Shown here one piece after another: positions 29,145 through 38,190 of a DNA stretch of 64,000 nucleotides. How positions within the stretch are numbered: the stretch's first letter is position 1; each line of letters opens with the position of its first letter. Source of the DNA: Sphingomonas rubra (lineage in GTDB: Bacteria > Pseudomonadota > Alphaproteobacteria > Sphingomonadales > Sphingomonadaceae); contig NZ_FOXP01000001.1 in assembly GCF_900115745.1 (NCBI RefSeq), positions 1-64,000 on the forward strand, given 5' to 3'. The notes beneath the pieces are model-generated. The model made no database searches and was not told the origin of the DNA. It saw nothing but the letters and a program-made list of their open reading frames with translations. A program made the translations under genes and the position numbers.

Positions 29145-31307
29145 ATGACCGCCTTCATCGCGCTGATCGCCGCTGCCGCCGCAGCGGGTTCGCCGACCGC
29201 CACCGCGTCGCCCGAGGTCGAGCCGCAGCAGGGGGGCGAGATCGTCGTCACCGGCCAGCGGACCGAGGGATCGGACGATTACACCATCAAGGGCCAGACC
29301 ACGGCCACGCGCATCCCGCTGACGCTGCGCGAGACGCCGCAGTCGGTCAGCGTCGTCACGCGCCAGCAGATCCAGGATTTCCAGCTGAACGACGTCAATC
29401 AGCTGCTGACCACGGTGCCGGGCATCAACGTGCAGGCGAACGAGACCGACCGCGTCTATTACTCGGCGCGCGGCTTCGACATCCAGACGTTCCAGATCGA
29501 CGGCATCGGCGTGCCCTTCGCGTTCGGCATCCAGACCGGATCGATCGACACCGCGATCTACGACCATATCGAGGTGGTGCGCGGCGCGCCGGGGCTGCTG
29601 TCGCCGACGGGCAACCCGTCCGCCGTCATCAACTTCGTCCGCAAGCGGCCCACCGGCGACCTGCAGGTGCAGGCCAACGCGCAGTACGGATCGTTCGACG
29701 CGCTGCGGCTGGACGGCGACGTCAGCGTGCCGCTGACCAGCGACGGCAAGATCCGCGCGCGCGCCGTGGGCGTCTATTCCGACAGCGACAGCTATCTCGA
29801 CCGCTACGGCCTGCGCCGCTGGACCGGCTACGGCATCGTCGAGGCGGATCTGGGCCCGAACACCACGCTGAGCGGCGGTTACGGCCATCAGGATCACAAG
29901 AGCCGCGGCGCGATGTGGGGGGCGATCCCACTGGTCTATACCGACGGGACGCGGATCGATTTCGCCCGTTCCACCAACGTCGCGCCCGATTGGTCGAGCT
30001 GGAACGTCGTCGACCGGCAGATCTTCGGCGACCTGACGCACCAGCTGGGCAACGACTGGGTCGCGCGGGTCAGCGGCATCCGGCGCGCCACCGACGAGCG
30101 CAACGAGCTGTTCTACGTTTATGGCAACCCGGTGCGCGGCGCGCCGAACGGGATCGCGCCCGACCCGTTAAATCCGGGTCAGTTCCTGGGCATTCGCAGC
30201 TATCCCGGCAAGTTCCGGGCGGAAACGCGCAACCTGACGCTGGAGGCCTATGTCACCGGCCCCGTGTCGCTGTTCGGGCGGCGGCACGAGGTGATGCTGG
30301 GCGTCAACCGCAGCGCGCAGGATTATCAGCAGCGCTCGTCCTACGACAATTCGACGATCGGGCTGCTGCTGCCCTTTCCGGCGCTGTTCGAGGGTAATTT
30401 CCCCGAGCCGACCTTCCCGACCGAGTTCTCCACCGCGCGCGCGTCGAGCCAGAGCACGCAGACGCGGCGCGAGACGCTGTACGGCCTGGTCCGCTTCAAC
30501 GTCGCCGATCCGCTGAAGATCATGGTCGGCGGCAACGTCACCCATTCGAAGAGCGTCGGCTTCTCGTACGGGAGCGACACCAATTTCGACAACACGCGCT
30601 TCCTGCCGTTCGCGGGCGCGACGCTCGACTTCACGCCGCATCTGAGCGCCTATGTGAGCTACGCGACGATCTTCAATCCGCAGACGCAGCTCGACGAGAA
30701 CGACCGCTTTCTGGACCCGATCAGGGGCAGCAACCTGGAGGCGGGGATCAAGGGCGACTGGTTCGGCGGCCGCCTGAACGCGGGCATCGCGGCATTCCGC
30801 GTGCGCCAGGACAATACGGCCGAGGCCGCCCGGTTCGGTGCCACCATCGGCAACCCGACCGTGCAGCGCACCATCTTCCGCGGCGTCGACGCCACGTCCG
30901 AGGGGATCGAGGTCGAGATCGGCGGGCGGCTGGCCGAGGGGATGCAGGTGACCGGCGGCTACACGCTGATGCGGCTGGAGGACCAGAACGGCGACGCGGC
31001 GCGCCGCTTCGTGCCGCGCAACACCGCGCGATTGAACGTCGTCTACTCGCCGCCCGCGCTGCCGGCGCTGAAGGTCGGCGCGTCGGGCCAGTATCAGAGC
31101 CGCATCACCGCGCCGTCCGGCAGCGCGACGCAAGGCGATTACGCGCTGCTCGACCTGCTGGCGCGCTACGACATCACGCCGCAACTGTCGCTGTCGGCCA
31201 ATCTGCGCAACGTGACCAACACCAAATACCTGACCGCGGTGAACTTCGACGGCGGCTATTACGGCGCGCCGCGGTCGATCCTGGGGACGATCAGCGTCCG
31301 CTACTGA
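29145..31307 (+). CDS. TonB-dependent siderophore-type receptor
   Basis: A 720-residue outer-membrane receptor. A short signal peptide is followed by the TonB-box-like EIVVTGQRTEG, the plug domain (RETPQSVSVVTRQQIQDFQL, VPGINVQ, FQIDGIGVPFAFG, IEVVRGAPGLLSPTGNPSAV) and a 22-strand barrel ending in the aromatic residue of LGTISVRY. The plug motifs match the FhuE/FpvA ferric-siderophore class. No siderophore reductase or Fur site could be assigned nearby, so the cargo is inferred. It converges on the SDR gene with only 6 nt between stops. Confidence 0.92.
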   Translation: MTAFIALIAAAAAAGSPTATASPEVEPQQGGEIVVTGQRTEGSDDYTIKGQTTATRIPLTLRETPQSVSVVTRQQIQDFQLNDVNQLLTTVPGINVQANETDRVYYSARGFDIQTFQIDGIGVPFAFGIQTGSIDTAIYDHIEVVRGAPGLLSPTGNPSAVINFVRKRPTGDLQVQANAQYGSFDALRLDGDVSVPLTSDGKIRARAVGVYSDSDSYLDRYGLRRWTGYGIVEADLGPNTTLSGGYGHQDHKSRGAMWGAIPLVYTDGTRIDFARSTNVAPDWSSWNVVDRQIFGDLTHQLGNDWVARVSGIRRATDERNELFYVYGNPVRGAPNGIAPDPLNPGQFLGIRSYPGKFRAETRNLTLEAYVTGPVSLFGRRHEVMLGVNRSAQDYQQRSSYDNSTIGLLLPFPALFEGNFPEPTFPTEFSTARASSQSTQTRRETLYGLVRFNVADPLKIMVGGNVTHSKSVGFSYGSDTNFDNTRFLPFAGATLDFTPHLSAYVSYATIFNPQTQLDENDRFLDPIRGSNLEAGIKGDWFGGRLNAGIAAFRVRQDNTAEAARFGATIGNPTVQRTIFRGVDATSEGIEVEIGGRLAEGMQVTGGYTLMRLEDQNGDAARRFVPRNTARLNVVYSPPALPALKVGASGQYQSRITAPSGSATQGDYALLDLLARYDITPQLSLSANLRNVTNTKYLTAVNFDGGYYGAPRSILGTISVRY

Positions 31308-31313
31308 AGCCCG

Positions 31314-32009
31314 TCACGGCTTGATCTCCGCGCCGTCCCACCCGAACAGCTTGCCGCTATCGGGTGGGCGGAGGCCGTCGATCACGTCGAGCAACTGCAC
31401 CGCGGCACGTTCGGGCGTGAAGAGCTGATCGGCGCGGACATTGGCCTGGAAGGGCCGCGACAGGCCCGTGTCGACGGTGCCGGGATGGAGCGCGACGACG
31501 ATGCCGCGATCGTTGCGGCGGCGATCCTCGACGGCGAGGGTGCGGACGAGCTGGTTGAGCGCCGCCTTGGCGGCGCGATAGCCGTACCAGCCGCCGAGCT
31601 TGTTGTCGGAGATGCTGCCGACGCGGGCGGAGAGGACGGCGAAGACCGAGCGGCCGCCGCGCGGCATGGCGGGCAGGAAGTGCTTGGCGACCAGCGCCGG
31701 GCCGATCGCGTTGACCATATATTGCCGTGCCAGCCAGGCGGGATCGAGCGCGGCCATGCTCTTCTCCGGCCCGTGTCCGTCCTGGTGGAGGAGGCCGGTG
31801 GCGACGACCACCAGTTCGGGCGGGGTCGCCAGGCCGGCGGCGGCGGCGGCGATGCTCGCCTCGTCCTCCAGGTCGAGGCGGTCGGCGCCGGTGAAGGAGC
31901 GGGCGAAGCCGCGGACGGCCACGTCCTCCTCGGCCAAGGCGGCGACCAGCGCCGCGCCGATGCCGCCCGAGGCGCCGATGACCACCGCCTTGATGGGGGC
32001 GCCCGTCAT
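31314..32009 (-). CDS. SDR family oxidoreductase
   Basis: A 231-residue short-chain dehydrogenase. The cofactor motif is the atypical IGASGGIG and the active-site Tyr-Lys are in GGWYGYRAAKAALNQLVRTL, with the Ser in FAVLSARVGSISD. It is related to CsgA-like (C-factor) SDRs found in bacterial genomes near housekeeping genes. The ATG at 32009 overlaps the yaaA stop by 4 nt, so it is translated after yaaA. Substrate unknown. Confidence 0.88.
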   Translation of the reverse strand: MTGAPIKAVVIGASGGIGAALVAALAEEDVAVRGFARSFTGADRLDLEDEASIAAAAAGLATPPELVVVATGLLHQDGHGPEKSMAALDPAWLARQYMVNAIGPALVAKHFLPAMPRGGRSVFAVLSARVGSISDNKLGGWYGYRAAKAALNQLVRTLAVEDRRRNDRGIVVALHPGTVDTGLSRPFQANVRADQLFTPERAAVQLLDVIDGLRPPDSGKLFGWDGAEIKP

Positions 32010-32758
32010 CGCGAGAAACGCCAGCGGTCGGGCTCGCTCTCGGCGGCGACGAAACGGTAGCCGTCGGCGTCGAAGCCGCGCATGTCGTCGATCCGGGCGA
32101 TGCCGTGCTCGACCATCCAGCGCCCCATGGTGCCCCGCGCGCGCTTGGCATGGAAGCTGACGAAGCGGTCGCCGTCGCGGAAATCGACCGCGACGACGCG
32201 GACGGACGCAGGCAGCCGGCCGTCGACCGACGCCCAATATTCCTGGCTGGCGAGATTGAGGATCGCGCCCGACCCTTCCTCCGCGACATCGGCGGCGAGC
32301 AGGGCGGCGATCCGGTCGTCCCACCAGTCGGTCAGCTTGGTGCGGCCCGAGGGGGTCTTGGGCGCCCAGCGGGTGCCCATCTCCAGCCGGTAGGGGCGCA
32401 TCGCGTCGAGCGGGCGGAGCAGGCCGTAGAGGCCCGACAGCATCCGCAGATGGTCTTGCGCGAAGGCGACCTGCGGCTCGTCGAGCGTGGTGGCGTCGAG
32501 GCCGGTATAGACGTCGCCGGCGAAGGCGAACAGCGCGGGTCGCTCGGGCGCGTCGGGAAAGGTGCGGAAGCGATCGGCGTTGAGCTTGGCGAGCGCGGGG
32601 CTGATCTTCATCAGCTCGGCCAGTTTCTTCTGCGACAGGTGCGAGGCGGCCTTGGCGAGCGTCGCCGCCTCCTCGGCCAGACGCGGGCGCGTGGGGGTGA
32701 AGGGAGGCGGTGGACTGTCGTAGTCGAGCGTCTTGGCGGGGGAGATGACGGCGATCAT
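32006..32758 (-). CDS. yaaA: peroxide stress protein YaaA
   Basis: A 250-residue YaaA (DUF328/UPF0246) protein: IAVISPAKTLDYDSP, LFAFAGDVYTGLDA, HLRMLSGLYGLLRPLDAMRP, and LASQEYWASV, FVSFHAKRARG. In E. coli YaaA lowers intracellular iron damage during peroxide stress and its fold binds DNA. It is coupled to a downstream SDR by a 4-nt overlap. Divergent from the TPR gene. Confidence 0.93.
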   Translation of the reverse strand: MIAVISPAKTLDYDSPPPPFTPTRPRLAEEAATLAKAASHLSQKKLAELMKISPALAKLNADRFRTFPDAPERPALFAFAGDVYTGLDATTLDEPQVAFAQDHLRMLSGLYGLLRPLDAMRPYRLEMGTRWAPKTPSGRTKLTDWWDDRIAALLAADVAEEGSGAILNLASQEYWASVDGRLPASVRVVAVDFRDGDRFVSFHAKRARGTMGRWMVEHGIARIDDMRGFDADGYRFVAAESEPDRWRFSR

Positions 32759-32921
32759 GGTGGCGCGCGACTACGCCGGTGCGCGCGCGCGTTCAATCGC
32801 GGTTCAGCGCCCGGGCGGCACGGCGGGGCGGTGGCCAGGCTCGCTTGTGCGGGCAGGTGGCCGGCGATATTGCGACCGCGGACGGCCCGTCCGCGCGGAC
32901 GCGCAAGCAGGAGAGCTTTTG

Positions 32922-34214
32922 ATGAAGACGATCTCGAAACTGGCGCTCGCGCTGGCGCTGACCACCGGGGTGACCGGGCTCGCGCTGCCGTCGCCCGCCG
33001 TCGCGCAGAAGAAGAAGGACGACAAGAAGCCGGGGCTGAAGCTGTCGCCGGCCGTCATCAAGGCCGCGCAGCCCGCGCAGGCCGCGCTCGCCGCCAAGGA
33101 CCTCGCCACCGCCGAGCCCAACGTCGCCGCGATCGAGGCCGCCGCGACCACCGAGGACGATAAGTACATCGCCGCGGCGCTGCGCCTGGAGCTGGAGCAG
33201 CGCAAGCTGATCGCGCAGCAGGAGGCGAACCCCAATGCGCCGATCAGCCAGGCGCCGCTGGCCGGGCCGCTCGACGCGCTGATCGCGCTGCCCAACACGC
33301 CGCAGGCGGACAAGGGCCGCTACGTCTATCGCCGCGCGCTGCTCGCCTATGAGGGCAAGCAGTGGCCGGTGGCGATCCAGTATCTGAACCAGGCCAAGCA
33401 GCTGGGCTATACCGATCCCGACCTGACGCTGCGGCTGGCCAATGCCAAGATCAACGGCGGCGACATCGCGGGCGGGCTGACCGACCTCGACGCGGCGATC
33501 GCGGAATCGACGGAGGCGGGCAAGCCGGCGCCGGAGGATTACTACCGCATCGGCGTGGCGCGCGCGAACCAGGCCAAGCTGGGACCGCAGACGATCGCCT
33601 GGATGCAGAAATACGTCACCGCCTATCCCACGCAGAAGAACTGGCGCGACGTGATCGTGACCTACGGCCTGGCCGGCAATTCGACGATCAGGCCGGACGA
33701 CGCGCAGAAGATCGACCTGTTCCGGCTGATGCGCCAGACCAAGTCGCTGGCCGACCAGAACGATTACATCGAATACGCTCTGCTCGCCCAGAAGCGCGGC
33801 CTGCCGCAGGAGGCGGCGTCGGTGCTGCGCGAGGGCACGGCCAACGGTCGCATCCCGGCGGGCAACACGGAGGCCAAGGCGACCGCGGCCGAGGCGGCGG
33901 CGTCGATCAAGGCGGAAGGCTCGCTCGACCCGCTCGCCAAGCGCGCCAACGCCGCCGCGGACGGTAAGCTCGCCGCGAGCACGGCGGACGCGTATATGGG
34001 CGCGGACCAGTTCCCGCAGGCGATCGCGCTGTACCGCACCGCGCTGCAGAAGGGCGGGGTCAACGCGGACGAGGTCAACACGCGGCTCGGCATCGCGCTG
34101 ACGCGGTCGGGTGACAAGGCCGGCGCCAAGGCGGCGTTCGAGGCGGTGAAGACGCCGCCACGCGCGGGCATCGCGGCGCTGTGGACCACGGCAGTGGACG
34201 CGCCGGCGGCGTGA
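32922..34214 (+). CDS. secreted tetratricopeptide-repeat-like protein
   Basis: A 430-residue protein with a signal peptide (LALALALTTGVTGLALPSPA, cleaved near AVAQ) followed by a Lys-rich stretch and helical repeats. Several TPR-like pairs are visible, such as KGRYVYRRALLAYEGKQWPV and AYMGADQFPQAIALYRTALQ. A periplasmic scaffold or envelope role is plausible but not shown. It ends in front of two hairpins shared with the convergent Lrp gene. Confidence 0.8.
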   Translation: MKTISKLALALALTTGVTGLALPSPAVAQKKKDDKKPGLKLSPAVIKAAQPAQAALAAKDLATAEPNVAAIEAAATTEDDKYIAAALRLELEQRKLIAQQEANPNAPISQAPLAGPLDALIALPNTPQADKGRYVYRRALLAYEGKQWPVAIQYLNQAKQLGYTDPDLTLRLANAKINGGDIAGGLTDLDAAIAESTEAGKPAPEDYYRIGVARANQAKLGPQTIAWMQKYVTAYPTQKNWRDVIVTYGLAGNSTIRPDDAQKIDLFRLMRQTKSLADQNDYIEYALLAQKRGLPQEAASVLREGTANGRIPAGNTEAKATAAEAAASIKAEGSLDPLAKRANAAADGKLAASTADAYMGADQFPQAIALYRTALQKGGVNADEVNTRLGIALTRSGDKAGAKAAFEAVKTPPRAGIAALWTTAVDAPAA

Positions 34215-34227
34215 CCGGGTGATCCCG

Positions 34228-34258
34228 TGCCCCATGCCCGCGTCGCGGGCGTGGGGCA
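34228..34258. terminator. hairpin between convergent TPR and Lrp genes
   Basis: TGCCCCATGCCCGCG-tcg-CGGGCGTGGGGCA forms a strong stem with one G-T type mismatch in a convergent intergenic region. It lies 13 nt after the TPR stop and would serve either direction. No T-run follows, so it may be an alphaproteobacterial non-canonical terminator. Confidence 0.55.
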
Positions 34259-34277
34259 GGGACCATCCGATCCGTTT

Positions 34278-34298
34278 ATCCCGTCACCGCGACGGGAT
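34278..34298. terminator. second hairpin in the same gap
   Basis: ATCCCGTC-accgc-GACGGGAT is an 8-bp perfect stem 23 nt before the Lrp stop on the opposite strand. It would act on the leftward Lrp transcript. No T-run follows. Confidence 0.45.
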
Positions 34299-34321
34299 GA
34301 CCCAATCGGAATGGTGGCGCG

Positions 34322-34789
34322 TCATTCGGCCGGCACCGGCACGCCCGCGCGCGACTTCGCGGTACGGATGGTGAGCGAGGTTTTGACGCTGGCGACGTTG
34401 GGCGCGGGCGTCAGGTGCGTGGTCAGGATGTCCTGAAAGCTCTTCAGGTCGGACGCGACGATCTTCAGGATGAAGTCGATCTCGCCGTTCAGCATATGGC
34501 ATTCGCGGATCTCGGGGATGGTCGCGACGTGTTCCTCGAAGGCGTGGAGGTCGTGCTCGGCCTGGCTGCGCAGCGATACCATCGCGAAGACGGTGATGGG
34601 AAAGCCGAGCGTCGCCGCGTCGAGTTCGGCATGGTAGCCGCGGATCGCGCCCGCTTCCTCGAGCGCGCGGACACGGCGCAGGCAGGGCGGCGCCGTGAGG
34701 CCGACACGATCGGCGAGTTCGACGTTGGTCATGCGACCGTCCTCCTGCAACAGCGACAGGATTTGCCGGTCGATCCGATCGAACGTCAT
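34322..34789 (-). CDS. Lrp/AsnC family transcriptional regulator
   Basis: A 155-residue Lrp/AsnC regulator. The N-terminal HTH is FDRIDRQILSLLQEDGRMTN, then ADRVGLTAPPCLRRVRALEE. The C-terminal effector-binding RAM domain includes ECHMLNGEIDFILKIVASDL. Members sense amino acids and regulate their metabolism; the ligand is unknown. It is transcribed divergently from the kinase-like gene and is not in an operon. Confidence 0.92.
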   Translation of the reverse strand: MTFDRIDRQILSLLQEDGRMTNVELADRVGLTAPPCLRRVRALEEAGAIRGYHAELDAATLGFPITVFAMVSLRSQAEHDLHAFEEHVATIPEIRECHMLNGEIDFILKIVASDLKSFQDILTTHLTPAPNVASVKTSLTIRTAKSRAGVPVPAE

Positions 34790-34965
34790 TGCGTGAACCT
34801 TTGAAGAAATCGCGCGACGCGCGCGCCGGGTGCGTCAGCCAGATAAGATAATTGCGGCAGAACGCAATTGTCCCACCGTGCGACAATGAAGAAATGGCAG
34901 TTCCGCGCGGGGGCGACGCGCGTTAAGGAATCCTTACGCCCGCGTATCGGGTGCGGGGGACGAGA

Positions 34966-36675
34966 GTGCGGTTCGACGACAGCCTGAAAACGGTGCTGGC
35001 AGCCGATGCGGGAGCCGGGTTCGGCGCGCAGGCGACCTGGCGCCAGCTGGTCGATCTCGCCGGGCGCGGGCGGATCGCGCTGGACGACGGCACGCTCGAC
35101 CGGTTGGCGGCGCTGCGCGGGACGGTGCCGGTAGCGGTACGCGCGGCGAGCGCGCGGGCGCTGGCGTTCGCGCAGCCGCCCGCCGGGTTGGTCGGTTTCT
35201 TCGCGGAGGACGAGCTGGCGGTGGCCGCGCCGGTGCTGCGCACCGCGACGCTGACGGCGGACGAGTGGCTCGCCCTGCTGCCGCAACTGTCGCCGGCGAC
35301 GCGATCGGTGCTGCGCGGGCGGCCCGACCTGCCGTCGGAGGTGGTCCGCGGACTGGAGAGTTTCGGCAGCACCGATTTCACGCTCGGTTACGACGCCCCG
35401 GTCGAGGAGCTTCAAGAACAGGAAGCGGAGGAGCCGGCGGCCGTTGCGGCTGCTCCGTCGCCCGCGGTGGTGGTGCCGCTGGCGCCACTGACGCCGAGCC
35501 CTTTCGTGCCGCTGGGTGAGATCACGCGCAGCCTGCCCGTCGTGGCGGAGGCGCTGCGCCGGGCGGAGGCGCCGGGGTTGGACCGGTTCGAGATCGCCGA
35601 CATCGTCGCGCGGATCGACGCATTCAAGCGCGACCAGCCGCCGCTCGCGCCGCCGACGCTGCCGGTCGCGGCCGACCGGTTCCGGCTGATGACCGACGCC
35701 GGCGGCACCGTCCGCTGGATCGAGGGCGCGGGCAGGGCGACGCTGGTCGGCGTGTCGCTGGCGCACACCGCGGTACAGGGTCTGGTGCGCGTCGACGCGG
35801 CGATCGCGGGCGCGATGGCGCAGCGTGGCCGGATCGAGGAAGGACGGCTGGAGATCGGCGGCGACGGCGAACTCGCGGGGTCCTGGCGGCTGACGGCGGC
35901 GCCCGAATTCGACCGGGCGAGCGGCCGCTTCGTCGGCTATGCCGGCACCGTGTCGCGTGCCGCGCGGCATCAGCGCGCGGAGCGGAGCGAGGCGGCGGAC
36001 GGGCTGAGGCAGCTGGTCCACGAACTGCGCACGCCGGCCAACGCGGTGGCGGGGTTCGCCGAGTTCATCGAAACGGAGCTGCTGGGCCCGGTGTCCCCCA
36101 TCTATCGCGAGCGGGCAGCGGCGATCCGGGCGCACGCGAACGACCTGATCGCGGCGATCGACGACCTGGACACCGCCGCGCGGATCGAGGCGGACGCGCT
36201 CGACCTGCGACCGCGCGACGTGTCGCTGACGGCGCTGGCGCAGTACGTCGCCCGCACGCTGGCGCCGCTCGCCGCCGAGCGTGGCGCGACGCTGGCGATC
36301 GAGGGGGGAGAGGTGGTCGCCGGTGTCGACGAGCGATCGGCGGAGCGGCTGGTCGCGCGGCTGCTGGCGACGGTGCTCGCCGCGGCGGGTGCGGGAGAGC
36401 GGATCGGCGTCGTGCTGGCGGCGGGGGGCGGCGAGGCGACGGTGACGATCGACCGGCCCGCGGCGTTCGCGGGCCGGTCGGCGGACGCCCTGTTCGCGCT
36501 GGGCGATCCGGACGGCGGTGACGGGACGCCGCTGCTCGGCACCGGCTTCACGCTGCGGCTGGTGCGCAACCTGGCGCGCGAGGTGGGCGGTGCGCTGACG
36601 ATCGAGCGCGACGTGCTGACGCTGCGGCTGCCGGCGGCGGTGTCGCCGGAGATGGAGTGCGCGTCGACGCGGTGA
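34966..36675 (+). CDS. histidine-kinase-like protein with degenerate ATPase domain
   Basis: About 569 residues, cytoplasmic. The N-terminal 200 residues are HEAT-like/DUF2336-like (LAADAGAGFGAQATWRQLVD, ALRGTVPVAVRAASARALAF), then a Pro-rich linker, a PAS-like part (RFRLMTDAGGTVRWIEGAGR) and a HisKA with phospho-His in RQLVHELRTPANAVAGFAEF. In the ATPase domain the N-box Asn is missing (RLLATVLAAAG) and the G1 DxGxG is replaced (TIDRPAAFAG), though the G2-like GTGFTLRLVRNLARE remains. I chose the GTG at 34966 with GGGGACGAGA before it. It may be a phosphotransfer or scaffold protein rather than an active kinase. Confidence 0.78.
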   Translation: MRFDDSLKTVLAADAGAGFGAQATWRQLVDLAGRGRIALDDGTLDRLAALRGTVPVAVRAASARALAFAQPPAGLVGFFAEDELAVAAPVLRTATLTADEWLALLPQLSPATRSVLRGRPDLPSEVVRGLESFGSTDFTLGYDAPVEELQEQEAEEPAAVAAAPSPAVVVPLAPLTPSPFVPLGEITRSLPVVAEALRRAEAPGLDRFEIADIVARIDAFKRDQPPLAPPTLPVAADRFRLMTDAGGTVRWIEGAGRATLVGVSLAHTAVQGLVRVDAAIAGAMAQRGRIEEGRLEIGGDGELAGSWRLTAAPEFDRASGRFVGYAGTVSRAARHQRAERSEAADGLRQLVHELRTPANAVAGFAEFIETELLGPVSPIYRERAAAIRAHANDLIAAIDDLDTAARIEADALDLRPRDVSLTALAQYVARTLAPLAAERGATLAIEGGEVVAGVDERSAERLVARLLATVLAAAGAGERIGVVLAAGGGEATVTIDRPAAFAGRSADALFALGDPDGGDGTPLLGTGFTLRLVRNLAREVGGALTIERDVLTLRLPAAVSPEMECASTR

Positions 36676-36799
36676 TGCCGGGCGTATGGCGACCGATCGA
36701 GTTCATGTCGCCACGATCCAGGCTCATGCTCGATCAGGCGTGCTCGTCCTCACCCTTCGACGGCGTTTGATTTCCATCGTGCTGGCAATCCTCCACCGG

Positions 36800-37618
36800 T
36801 CAGGATGGGTGAACGGGGTCGTCGTCGACGAGAACCAGGCTGTCGTCGGTCCAGCGTACCAGGCCACGGTCGCGGAAGGCGCGGAGCCAGCCGTGCATCG
36901 GCCACCAGCCGTGCTTGGCGTGGAACAGCCGGGCGTTGCGGACGATGTCGGCGAGGTGGCGAACGGGCGGGTCTTCGCTCTCGTGCCATTGATGGCAGGC
37001 GATCGCGCCGCCGACGAAGAGCAGCGGCACGCCCGCGGCGGCGGCGCGGAGGCCGAGATCCGTATCCTCGCCGCCATAGCCAGTGAACGCCTCGTCGAAG
37101 CCGCCGAGCGCGCGGAAGCGTCGTGCGCGGACGGCGAAGGCGAGCGACCAGAACAGGCCGGGATCATGCTCGCGCCGGTGGCCCGCGGCGGGGAAGTCGC
37201 GGGCAGGGTGCGGGGCGCCGGCGGCGAGCAGGTCGGTCTGCGTCCAGGGGCCGCGGGCGTCGTCCGGCCCGAGATAGCGAACGTCGGCGCAGAGCAGCGC
37301 GTCCTCCGCGGCGAGCGTCTCGACCAGGCGGGCGAGGCAACCGTCGAGCGGGATGCAGTCGACATCAAGGAAGACGAGGTGCTCGGCCGCGGTCGCGGCG
37401 GCGGCGAGGTTGCGCGCGGCGGCGAGCGGCAGGCCGCGGCCGGCATGGCGGATGACCCGCGCGGGAAAGGGGAGCGGCGGCAGGGTGACGGGATCGTCGC
37501 TCATGTCGACGACGATCAGTTCGGCCGGGACCGTGGTGGAGCGGCGCAGGCCCTCGACCAGCTGGTGGAGGTGCGGCTCGCGGTTCTTGACCAGCGTCAG
37601 GACAGCGGGCGCGGTCAT
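36800..37618 (-). CDS. glycosyltransferase family 2, galactosyltransferase-like C-terminus
   Basis: A 272-residue GT-A fold transferase: AVLTLVKNREPHLHQLVEGL, the DxD-like VFLDVDCIPLDG, and GGFDEAFTGYGGEDTDLGLR with the ED acid pair typical of the beta-galactosyltransferase C-domain (GT2/Glyco_transf_7C). It probably transfers a sugar from a nucleotide donor onto the product of the cluster. Last of seven coupled genes; its ATG overlaps the NodS-like gene's stop. The acceptor is unknown. Confidence 0.85.
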   Translation of the reverse strand: MTAPAVLTLVKNREPHLHQLVEGLRRSTTVPAELIVVDMSDDPVTLPPLPFPARVIRHAGRGLPLAAARNLAAAATAAEHLVFLDVDCIPLDGCLARLVETLAAEDALLCADVRYLGPDDARGPWTQTDLLAAGAPHPARDFPAAGHRREHDPGLFWSLAFAVRARRFRALGGFDEAFTGYGGEDTDLGLRAAAAGVPLLFVGGAIACHQWHESEDPPVRHLADIVRNARLFHAKHGWWPMHGWLRAFRDRGLVRWTDDSLVLVDDDPVHPS

Positions 37619-38190
37619 GGCCGGCGCCACAGGTCCAGGCGGTAATCCGCGGTGCGCTGTTCGCGCTCGATCGTGGGGCGGAAGGCGGCGGCGAGCTTCT
37701 CGACCGCAGAGTCGCCGGTTTGGGGATAGTCGGTCTCGCGGACGTAATGGACCGCGAGGACGCGCCCGCCCGGCGCGAGATGGTCGTGCAGCCAGGCGGC
37801 GGCGCGGGCGAGGTCGGCGTCGCTCCAGTAATAGGCGACCTCCGACAGGACGGCGAGGTCGAGCCGGTCGGCGACGGGCGGGTGGCGCGGGAAGTCGGCA
37901 CGGGCGAAGCGGACCTGCGGCAGGTCGGCGCAGCGCGCGCGGGCGAGATCGATCGCGCGCTGGCTGATGTCGATCGACAGCAGATCGTCGCAGAGCGGCG
38001 CGAGTTGGCGGGTGAGGACGCCGTGGGCGCAACCGATTTCCAGCGCGCGGGCGTAGCGGAGGTCGGCGAGGGCGGCAGTGGTGGCGGCGAACTTGGCGGC
38101 CTCGTAGGGGCTGGCGGCGAGATCCCAGGGATCGTCGTCGCCGGCGAAGACGTCGTCGAAATAGCGGGCGTCGAGGCTGTCGCGGGTCAT
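37615..38190 (-). CDS. SAM-dependent methyltransferase, NodS-like
   Basis: A 191-residue class I methyltransferase. SAM-binding motif I is ALEIGCAHGVLTRQLAP, motif II LLSIDISQRAIDLARARC, with LAVLSEVAYYW further on. The N-terminal RYFDDVFAGDDDPWDLAASP is the signature of the NodS family, which N-methylates chitooligosaccharide nodulation factors in rhizobia. Outside rhizobia this family mostly sits in unrelated cell-surface loci, so the acceptor here is unknown. It lies between the PIG-L and last GT2 genes with 4-nt overlaps on both sides. Confidence 0.87.
   Translation of the reverse strand: MTRDSLDARYFDDVFAGDDDPWDLAASPYEAAKFAATTAALADLRYARALEIGCAHGVLTRQLAPLCDDLLSIDISQRAIDLARARCADLPQVRFARADFPRHPPVADRLDLAVLSEVAYYWSDADLARAAAWLHDHLAPGGRVLAVHYVRETDYPQTGDSAVEKLAAAFRPTIEREQRTADYRLDLWRRP

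Noticed and set aside
37615..38190. True nodulation-factor methyltransferase NodS
   Set aside because: The NodS-like family is widespread outside rhizobia and no nodA, nodB or nodC gene is present.
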